Assembly: GCA_035536185.1 (NCBI GenBank)
Contig: DATLOM010000062.1
Span: 1-5,036 of the forward strand
DNA from: GCA-2861595 sp035536185
GTDB taxonomy: Bacteria > Actinomycetota > Acidimicrobiia > Acidimicrobiales > GCA-2861595
DNA length: 5,036 nucleotides
Direction of reading: 5' to 3'
Made by a program: the position numbers and the translations under genes
The notes under the pieces: model-generated
What the model saw: the letters and a program-made list of their open reading frames with translations, nothing else
Told to the model about the DNA's origin: nothing
Database searches by the model: none
Shown here: piece by piece, positions 1-5,036 of the stretch
Position numbering within the stretch: the first letter of the stretch is position 1
Layout: each line of letters opens with the position of its first letter

Positions 1-68
1 GACTGCTCCCCGGCACGAGCCGATCCTAACGGGGGCCCGCGCCCGCGAATCCTCGGCACCTCTCAAGC

Positions 69-76
69 ACGGGGCG
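69..76 (+). promoter_or_regulatory. Probable ribosome binding site of the GT39 gene
   Basis: The purine-rich run ACGGGGCG ends a few bases before the ATG at 80, with GGGG at 71-74 and 5 bases of spacing. It is a partial Shine-Dalgarno match, and it favours this start over the in-frame ATG at 98, which has no such motif. The rest of the 79-base leader shows no promoter I can support. Confidence 0.4.
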
Positions 77-79
77 CAA

Positions 80-1600
80 ATGGGCGATACATCACTGATG
101 GAGGCGACGGCCACGATCGTGACGACGCGCCCTGAGTCCGACGCCGGACGGCCGCATCGGAGCCGGCCTACGGCTGCCATGCTCCTGCTCGTCCTGGCTG
201 CGGCGTTGTTCCTGGGAGTCGCCTCTCGAACGGTGACAGCGCCGTTCGGGGACTCGCACGATGGCAGGAACGCTGGTGTCTGGGCCTCGGGAAGCCACAG
301 CCTGCGCCAGGACGGTGTCACGGCATCCCGGCTCGGGACCCGGAGCCCGGAGAACGGCGTCTACGCCAACCATCCTCCCCTGATCTACCTGGAAACGGCC
401 CTGGCCGAGACGCTCGGCCGAGGCTCGGCGCTAGCCACCCGCGCCCCGGCCTGGCTGGGAAGCCTCGCCGTCATCGCTTTGTTGGCCGTCCTCCTCAAGG
501 ACCGCGGCCTTCGCTCCGGCCCGGTAGCTGTTGGGGTGGCCCTGGTGGTCACCACCCCGATGTTTCTCGTCTACGGCACCATGCTCGACACGCCGGTCAC
601 ATCGTTGCCCTTCGGTCTGGCCCTGCTGCTGCTCTGGGGGCGCGCCCGTGACGGGCGGCCCGTCCGTCCGCCGGTCGCCTTCACCTTCGCCGCCCTGGCC
701 GTCTTGGCGGGATGGCAATCGCTCGCGGTCGCGGCGGTGCTGGCGATGTGGGCCGTCGTCCGCCTGGTCAGGCGTCGGGATGGACGGGTGGCCGACGCCG
801 CCTTCGCGGCCGGGGCGCTGGCCGGGGTCGCACTGCTCCTGGCCTGGCTCTTTTGGGCGTTCGACGGGTCGTTGGCCCACCTCTGGGACCAGATCCTCTT
901 CCGGACCGGCCAGGGCGACCAATCGGTGCCCCTGATCGAACTGCTGCGGAGCCAGCGCCGCGACGTGCAGGCGATGTTGGGCGTGGTAGGCGTCCTGGCG
1001 TTCGGGGGCTTGGGGGTCGCGCTCATGGGCCGTCGTACCCGCAGCCTGGCGGTCGTCGCCCTGTGCGTCACGGTGCCGTACCCCCTGCTCTTTCCGGCCG
1101 GTGCCGCGAATCACGACTACTGGAACTTCTGGCTCGTCCTCCCCTTGGCGGTGGGTCTGGCTGCGGGTGGCCATTGGTTGGTGTCGACCGTCATCCGTGT
1201 CCGCCGGCCGGATGCGGTTCTCGCCGTGGCCGGGACCCTGCTCGCGGTGGTGGCCACCGTCGGCGTGGTCGTCCGTCCTCCGGCGGCAGCATGGACCATC
1301 CGAGAGGGCATCCGGGGCGGGCGGGTCGCCGAGGCCGCCCGCCTGGCGCCGGGCCAGCGGACGGCCTGGTACGCGGGAGCAGTCGGCGCTCCCGCCACCT
1401 GGTGGGCCCTCGCCGCCCACCGCCCGGCCGTCAAGGTACCGGTGGACGGGCTGGCCGCACTGGCCGCCGACCGCCCCGCCGATGTCGTGCTCTTCGGAAT
1501 CCTGCGGTGCACGGACGGTGCGCCCAGGATCACCTACGGGGTGGCGCCGGCGGCGGAGCTGGCGAACCGTCCTCCGGAGGTGACCCGCTGCCAGGCGTGA
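80..1600 (+). CDS. Glycosyltransferase family 39 (PMT/ArnT-like, GT-C fold) integral membrane protein
   Basis: Predicted 506-residue membrane glycosyltransferase that would move a sugar from a polyprenyl-phosphate-sugar donor to an acceptor on the outer face of the membrane. Seen in the sequence: a charged cytoplasmic N-terminus (1-31), a first membrane helix at about 32-48, then an extracytoplasmic loop with acidic residues D58 and D61 (FGDSHDGRNA), the position of the catalytic Asp in GT39 enzymes. NHPPL at 97-101 matches the family's HPPL/KPPL signature. About ten further hydrophobic segments follow between 126 and 398, with D170-P172 (LDTP) and NHDYWNFW (344-351) in family-typical places. 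The last 110 or so residues look soluble and probably face outward; C477 and C504 could form a disulfide. ATG at 80 is chosen because GGGG lies 5 bases upstream and the in-frame region back to the window edge has no ATG, GTG or TTG. The frame has no stop upstream, so a start outside the window cannot be fully excluded. Donor and acceptor are unknown. It is probably co-transcribed with the sugar transferase 50 bases downstream. Confidence 0.85.
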   Translation: MGDTSLMEATATIVTTRPESDAGRPHRSRPTAAMLLLVLAAALFLGVASRTVTAPFGDSHDGRNAGVWASGSHSLRQDGVTASRLGTRSPENGVYANHPPLIYLETALAETLGRGSALATRAPAWLGSLAVIALLAVLLKDRGLRSGPVAVGVALVVTTPMFLVYGTMLDTPVTSLPFGLALLLLWGRARDGRPVRPPVAFTFAALAVLAGWQSLAVAAVLAMWAVVRLVRRRDGRVADAAFAAGALAGVALLLAWLFWAFDGSLAHLWDQILFRTGQGDQSVPLIELLRSQRRDVQAMLGVVGVLAFGGLGVALMGRRTRSLAVVALCVTVPYPLLFPAGAANHDYWNFWLVLPLAVGLAAGGHWLVSTVIRVRRPDAVLAVAGTLLAVVATVGVVVRPPAAAWTIREGIRGGRVAEAARLAPGQRTAWYAGAVGAPATWWALAAHRPAVKVPVDGLAALAADRPADVVLFGILRCTDGAPRITYGVAPAAELANRPPEVTRCQA

Positions 1601-1650
1601 CCGGTATGTCCCCGCTCAAGGGGTCGTCCTGATCGGTCGATAAGTACCCC

Positions 1651-2970
1651 ATGCGACGCCTGGCCCGTCCGTTCTGGATGACGGGAACGGTGCTCTGCGT
1701 CCTCGGACTGAGCAAGGCCCACGCCATGTCCCACGGGTACGACTTCAGTGCGTCCTCGCGTTTCGCCTGGTCGTGGGCCTACATCGGAATGTTGGTGGTG
1801 GCCGCCTACGCGATCGGGCTCCCGGATCTGACTCGCACGCGGCGCTCGGCCCTTCTCGCCGCCATCGCCTCCACCGGTGCCGCCGCCCTCGCTATATCCG
1901 TGGTTCAACTGCTCGTGGGTTCCGCCCTCCTGCCCCGATTCGTCGTTCTCGGCACGCCCGCGGTCCTGTTGCCCTTCGCCGTGCTCTGCTCCTCGCTGGC
2001 CCGGAACGGCCGCACCCGCGATGGCCAGCGCGATCGGGTGGTCGCAGTGGCCGGTCTGGACGAGAGCTTTCACCTGCGGCAGGAGCTCGACGCCGAACCC
2101 GAGCGGCCGGCGGTGTTGGCCCGGGTCCTCCGGCCCGAGGAGGCCATGGGGACCGCTGATCGCCAGCCCCTGGTCGCCGCTGTCCGTGAGATCGGCGCCA
2201 CCGCCGTCGTGCTCGACCGTGTCGCGCTGGCCGATGAGTCGATCGTGGCCCAGGCCGCGGTTCTGCACGAGTCAGGCGTGCGCATCCGGACGCTGTCGCT
2301 GTTCTACGACCAGTGGCTGGGCAAGCTGCCGCTGTCCGAGCTGGAGCGGATCTCCCTCCTGTTCGACATCGGCGAACTCCACCGCACCCGATACGGCCGG
2401 ATCAAGCGCATCCTCGACGGCCTCGCCGCCGCCGCTGGCATTGTCCTACTTGCCATCGCCACACCTGCGGTCTGGTGCGGCAACCGGCTCGGCAACCACG
2501 GGCCGCTGCTGTACCGGCAGACGCGGGTGGGCAAGGGCGGCCGGGAGTTCGAGATTCTGAAGTTCCGGACCATGACCCCCGCGGCGCTGGGCGCTAGCAC
2601 CGAGTGGACCACCGAGCACGACCCCCGCATCACGCCCTTCGGCGCCTGGCTGCGTCGCACGCACCTCGACGAACTGCCCCAGGTCGTCAATATCCTCCGC
2701 GGTGACCTGTCGGTGGTGGGTCCTCGCCCCGAGCAGCCCCGGTACGTCGAGGAGCTGGAGGGCAAGATCCCCTTCTACCGCCTACGCCACCTGGTGCGCC
2801 CCGGCCTCACCGGGTGGGCCCAGGTGAAGTACCCCTACGGCTCCACCGAGGGAGACGCGCTCGAGAAGCTGCAGTACGAGTTTTACTACCTGCGCCACCA
2901 GAGCCTCGCTCTCGACCTGCGCATTACCGGCCGTACCCTGCGCAACGTCCTGGGCCGACAGGGGCAGTAG
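1651..2970 (+). CDS. Polyprenyl-phosphate sugar-1-phosphate transferase (exopolysaccharide priming glycosyltransferase, bacterial sugar transferase family)
   Basis: Predicted 439-residue initiating enzyme. It would transfer a sugar-1-phosphate from a nucleotide sugar to undecaprenyl phosphate at the cytoplasmic face of the membrane, the first committed step of a lipid-linked glycan. Four hydrophobic segments (about 11-22, 38-57, 66-90 and 96-116) precede a cytoplasmic region (about 128-225) resembling the degenerate Rossmann-like middle domain of large polyisoprenyl sugar-phosphate transferases. The catalytic domain starts at KRILD (252-256), with a hydrophobic helix broken at P272. It then shows LYRQTRVGKGG (287-297), FEILKFRTM (300-308), the catalytic Asp-Glu pair D340-E341 in LDELPQ, GDLSVVGPRP (351-360) and RPGLTGWAQV (383-392). 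All hallmarks are present, so it should be active. Length is slightly under the usual 450-500. ATG at 1651 is the first start after an in-frame TGA at 1630-1632; M10 (1678) is the alternative, and neither has a clear Shine-Dalgarno. The family is certain from the motifs; the sugar (for example glucose, galactose or an N-acetylated sugar) cannot be read from sequence. Confidence 0.95.
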   Translation: MRRLARPFWMTGTVLCVLGLSKAHAMSHGYDFSASSRFAWSWAYIGMLVVAAYAIGLPDLTRTRRSALLAAIASTGAAALAISVVQLLVGSALLPRFVVLGTPAVLLPFAVLCSSLARNGRTRDGQRDRVVAVAGLDESFHLRQELDAEPERPAVLARVLRPEEAMGTADRQPLVAAVREIGATAVVLDRVALADESIVAQAAVLHESGVRIRTLSLFYDQWLGKLPLSELERISLLFDIGELHRTRYGRIKRILDGLAAAAGIVLLAIATPAVWCGNRLGNHGPLLYRQTRVGKGGREFEILKFRTMTPAALGASTEWTTEHDPRITPFGAWLRRTHLDELPQVVNILRGDLSVVGPRPEQPRYVEELEGKIPFYRLRHLVRPGLTGWAQVKYPYGSTEGDALEKLQYEFYYLRHQSLALDLRITGRTLRNVLGRQGQ

Positions 2971-2978
2971 ACCGAGAG

Positions 2979-3653
2979 CTACACGGGCTTCCGGATCACC
3001 ACGCCGAGGCCGGCATGGGGGAACTGGGTCGCCCCGCCGAAGGTCCTCAGCAGCAGGTGCACCCCCCTCGACCAGTACGCCCGGCGCTTTCCCCACACCT
3101 CGAACACGCCGGGGCGGGAGATGCACGGAAGCTGCTTCTGCTCCTGGAGCGAGAACCGGGACACGGGGATGACCTGTTCCTCGACGATCCACATCATGAG
3201 GTCGAAGGGGACCTCGAAGGCGTTCCGGTGCCCGAACTCCAGGAAGAAGTCGGGCATTGGCCGCCAGTAGTCCTTGGGGTAGTCGTGCAGCTGCCACACG
3301 GCCGGACCGACCACGACGATGACCCCGCCGGGCGCGACCAGCCGGCAGGCGTGCTCGAGGGCGAGGATGGGGTTGTAGACGTGTTCGAGCAGGTTGAAGA
3401 GCAGCACCGTCGACCACTGTCGGTCGACGGCGGCAACGGCGTCGACGTCGAGAATGTCGAGCACGAAGTCGACCCCTTCGCCCTCAACGATATCGGTGCC
3501 TTCCCAGTCCACTTCGGCGGCCTTGCAGACCGCCCGGGCGTTGCCCTCGTCCACGCCCTGCCAGGCCCGGCTGCCGATCTCCAGCACCGGGCCGCTCACC
3601 ACGCCGCCCTCGATGAGCGACCGAAGGTACGTGAAGTCGGCTTCAACGGCCAC
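2979..3653 (-). CDS. Class I SAM-dependent methyltransferase (Methyltransf_11-like)
   Basis: Predicted 224-residue cytoplasmic methyltransferase using S-adenosylmethionine. The Rossmann core is readable. Motif I is VLEIGSRAWQG (23-33), a variant of the usual E/DxGxGxG loop. A likely ribose-binding acidic residue is D54 in GTDI (52-55), followed by VDFVLDILD (61-69). NLLEHV (87-92) and RLVAPGG (104-110) match the typical 'EHV ... R-L-x-P-G-G' stretch before strand 5. After that, HDYPKDYWRPMPDFF (123-137) resembles the acceptor-side region of many glycan-locus methyltransferases. The start is set at GTG 3653, two bases after the flippase TGA (3656-3658). The frame stays open further upstream to 4079, but that part lies inside the flippase gene and reads as low-complexity shadow. 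No Shine-Dalgarno precedes the GTG, so translation probably depends on ribosomes finishing the flippase. Substrate unknown; a sugar hydroxyl or other cell-surface glycan group is a guess from context. The family call is firm, the role is not. Confidence 0.85.
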   Translation of the reverse strand: MAVEADFTYLRSLIEGGVVSGPVLEIGSRAWQGVDEGNARAVCKAAEVDWEGTDIVEGEGVDFVLDILDVDAVAAVDRQWSTVLLFNLLEHVYNPILALEHACRLVAPGGVIVVVGPAVWQLHDYPKDYWRPMPDFFLEFGHRNAFEVPFDLMMWIVEEQVIPVSRFSLQEQKQLPCISRPGVFEVWGKRRAYWSRGVHLLLRTFGGATQFPHAGLGVVIRKPV

Positions 3654-3658
3654 GATCA
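3651..3658 (-). promoter_or_regulatory. Stop-start junction coupling flippase and methyltransferase translation
   Basis: On the - strand the flippase stop TGA (3658-3656), two bases TC, and the methyltransferase start GTG (3653-3651) read TGATCGTG. The upstream bases are a G/C-rich run without a Shine-Dalgarno core. Such spacing normally means one transcript and translation restart by the same ribosome. The junction is seen directly; coupling is inferred from known operon behaviour. Confidence 0.6.
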
Positions 3659-5036
3659 GGCGGCCCGGCGGGCGAGCACGGAGCGAATCCGTCGAACGTC
3701 GGCTCCGCTGACCGCGCCGGTGGCCCGGAGACAGACAACGTAGGTCAGCAAACCCAGGACGACCGGGACGACGAGCGGAGCGTCTCGGGACAGGAACATC
3801 ACGAGGCCCATGCCCGCCGCCGCCGCCAGCGGCGCGGGCCTCGGCAGGGAGGTCCGGATGCCGTGGGTCCGGCGGTGGAAGTGGTGGAGGGCTATAGCGC
3901 CGAAGGTCCAGGCCACGGCGGTTGCGAGGGCGGCCCCGACCGCCCCGAAAGGGGGAACGAGGAGGAGATCGAACACGACGGTGACCAAGGCGATCATGGC
4001 GCCGACCACTATGCCCCGACCCACCGCGTTGCCGGCCATCACGAGTGCGCCCTGGGCCATGATGACGAACGCAAGCCATTGCGCTGCGCCCATCACGGCA
4101 AGGGGGGTGGCCGCGTCCTCGAACCCGGGTCCGAAGGCAAGCGTCACCAGCGGACGGGCCAGTACGGCCAGGGTGACCGAGACCGGTAGACCGAGGAGGT
4201 ACATGACCCGGATCGCCTCCGAAAAGGCCCGCGAGGCTCCCTCTCGGTCCTCACGCCCGATGCGCCCGCTGAGGATGAACAACAACGGTCCGCAGATGGC
4301 GCTGCTCAGATAGGTGCCGGCCTCGATGACTCGCACCGCGAGGTCGTACGAAGCAGTCTCGCCGCCCGGGCGCAGGACTGACAGCAGGATGACGTCGAAG
4401 CGAAGAGTGATGGCTGTCAGGCCGCCGCTCAACCCGAACGGCACAGCTGTTCGCAGCAACGCCTTCGTCCTGGTCCAATCGAAGCGCAGCGGAGATTTCC
4501 AGAAACCAGCCCGCCGCGCCATCCGCCAGGCCAGCACGAGGCCCACCCAGGGAGCGATTGCGATTGCGACGATCGGCGCTCGGACGCCGGCCCCGAGGAA
4601 CACGGGCACCATCCCCCCGGCGACGATCAAACCTTGCACGGCGGTCACGACGGCCCGCCGGGCGATGAGGCCTTCGCCGTCCAGCGCGCCGAGCAGTGAG
4701 GAAACCACCGCCGCCGCGGGGACAGCCAGGGCGGCGAGCGCGACATCCATGGTGACCAGCGGCGGGTAAAGGGCAATTGCGGCCGCCACCACTCCGGCGT
4801 AGACGATCAGGCCGAGGAGCAGTGAGCTCAGAAGCGTTCCGGACAGGAGCCTGTCGGCCTCGCCCGGGGAGCGGCTGCTCAGGCGGGTTATGGCCGGGCT
4901 GGTGCCGAAGTCGGCCAGAAAGTTGGCGAACAGGACGCAGGCGGCAGCCGTCGAGTACCGGCCGAACTGGTCGGGTTGAAGGTGACGAGTTACGGCTACC
5001 ACCGAGCCCAAGGCGACGACTCGCACCGCGGTCTGC
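3656..5036 (-). CDS. Polysaccharide/oligosaccharide flippase (MOP superfamily, Wzx-like), 5' end cut by the window edge
   Basis: Predicted integral membrane flippase that moves a lipid-linked oligosaccharide from the inner to the outer face of the membrane. Residue numbers count the GTG at 5026 as 1. Family marks are RHLQPDQFGRYS (14-25, compare the common R-x-L-G-P-x-x-F-G-x-Y-S), DFGTSPAITR (39-48), AVPFGLSGG (194-202) followed by RFDVILLS (209-216), and LVPPFGAVGAALAT (356-369). Hydrophobic segments lie at about 1-13 (partial), 24-45, 62-88, 94-113, 125-146, 150-168, 194-218, 232-253, 272-297, 304-331, 336-357, 361-382, 398-413 and 418-434, giving the 14 helices usual for the family. The frame stays open through 5036 (Q-T-A precede the GTG codon), and the first helix is incomplete, so the GTG at 5026 is very likely an internal valine and roughly 15-30 residues lie outside the window. 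The C-terminus is intact. It lies directly upstream of the methyltransferase and is likely in the same transcript. Substrate unknown. Confidence 0.9.
   Translation of the reverse strand, partial: QTAVRVVALGSVVAVTRHLQPDQFGRYSTAAACVLFANFLADFGTSPAITRLSSRSPGEADRLLSGTLLSSLLLGLIVYAGVVAAAIALYPPLVTMDVALAALAVPAAAVVSSLLGALDGEGLIARRAVVTAVQGLIVAGGMVPVFLGAGVRAPIVAIAIAPWVGLVLAWRMARRAGFWKSPLRFDWTRTKALLRTAVPFGLSGGLTAITLRFDVILLSVLRPGGETASYDLAVRVIEAGTYLSSAICGPLLFILSGRIGREDREGASRAFSEAIRVMYLLGLPVSVTLAVLARPLVTLAFGPGFEDAATPLAVMGAAQWLAFVIMAQGALVMAGNAVGRGIVVGAMIALVTVVFDLLLVPPFGAVGAALATAVAWTFGAIALHHFHRRTHGIRTSLPRPAPLAAAAGMGLVMFLSRDAPLVVPVVLGLLTYVVCLRATGAVSGADVRRIRSVLARRAA

Noticed and set aside
3..29. Possible tail of an upstream + strand gene ending in TAA at 27-29
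   Set aside because: Eight G/C-ending codons before a stop are suggestive, but far too short to support a gene call without the sequence to the left.
431..1420. Long open frame on the - strand opposite the GT39 gene (329 codons)
   Set aside because: It is a shadow of G/C-rich third positions. The translation is rich in Gln, Gly, Arg, Asp and His with no fold or motif, and the opposite strand carries clear GT39 signatures.
1610..1623. CCCC-GCTCAA-GGGG hairpin between GT39 and the sugar transferase
   Set aside because: Only a 4-base stem with no following T run; not a credible terminator and likely chance at this GC content.
712..1632. Open + strand frame overlapping the GT39 gene (306 codons)
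   Set aside because: The product is mostly Gly, Arg and Pro, without any family motif, and overlaps the real gene in another frame.
1534..2268. Open - strand frame spanning the end of GT39 and the start of the sugar transferase
   Set aside because: Low-complexity, hydrophilic shadow translation that crosses two real genes; no recognisable domain.
2949..2962. CCTG-GGCCGA-CAGG inverted repeat at the end of the sugar transferase gene
   Set aside because: Short stem, inside coding sequence, and no T tract on either strand, so not called as a terminator.
2782..3417. Open - strand frame spanning the convergent junction (211 codons)
   Set aside because: It overlaps the sugar transferase catalytic domain and the methyltransferase in a different frame; Arg/Pro/Ala-rich with no motif.
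2814..3743. Open + strand frame crossing the junction and lying opposite the methyltransferase (309 codons)
   Set aside because: It is antisense to a gene with clear SAM-binding motifs; the His/Asp/Val-rich product is typical of an antisense shadow.
3654..4079. N-terminal extension of the methyltransferase frame
   Set aside because: This part lies inside the flippase gene and reads as Arg/Gly/Pro-rich sequence; the methyltransferase fold starts after GTG 3653.
3810..4313. Open + strand frame opposite the flippase (167 codons)
   Set aside because: The Ala/Thr/Arg-rich product has no fold, and the - strand flippase explains the codon pattern.

Overview
The window is very GC-rich, with strong G/C preference at third codon positions. 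It reads as part of a surface-polysaccharide or glycan assembly locus from a high-GC bacterium. Actinomycetota is my best guess, from the GC content, the weak or absent Shine-Dalgarno signals, and the flavour of the sugar transferase and glycosyltransferase 39 proteins. That assignment is an inference, because no rRNA or other marker gene is present.

Layout: two genes run rightward and two run leftward, meeting tail to tail near 2970-2980. On the + strand, 80-1600 encodes a multi-pass membrane glycosyltransferase of the GT39/PMT (GT-C) type. After a 50-base gap, 1651-2970 encodes a polyprenyl-phosphate sugar-1-phosphate transferase, the enzyme that starts a lipid-linked glycan. On the - strand, reading from the right edge, a MOP-superfamily polysaccharide flippase (3656 to beyond 5036, 5' end missing) is followed after 2 bases by a small SAM-dependent methyltransferase (2979-3653). 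The two convergent stop codons are only 8 bases apart. Coding density is close to complete, and no stretch over 300 bases lacks a gene.

Likely joint role (inference): the sugar transferase loads the first sugar phosphate onto undecaprenyl phosphate at the inner face of the membrane. Cytoplasmic glycosyltransferases, not in this window, would extend it, and the flippase would move the lipid-linked glycan outward. The GT39 enzyme could add a sugar from a polyprenyl-phosphate donor on the outer face. The methyltransferase may methylate a sugar or other small group in the same pathway. No polymerase, ligase or chain-length regulator is visible, so the final product cannot be named.

I found no RNA genes, CRISPR array, mobile element, attachment site or convincing terminator. 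I saw no clearly new system. The points most worth a second look are the cut-off flippase, the methyltransferase start coupled to the flippase stop, the tight convergent junction, and the non-canonical catalytic-loop and C-terminal regions of the GT39 protein.
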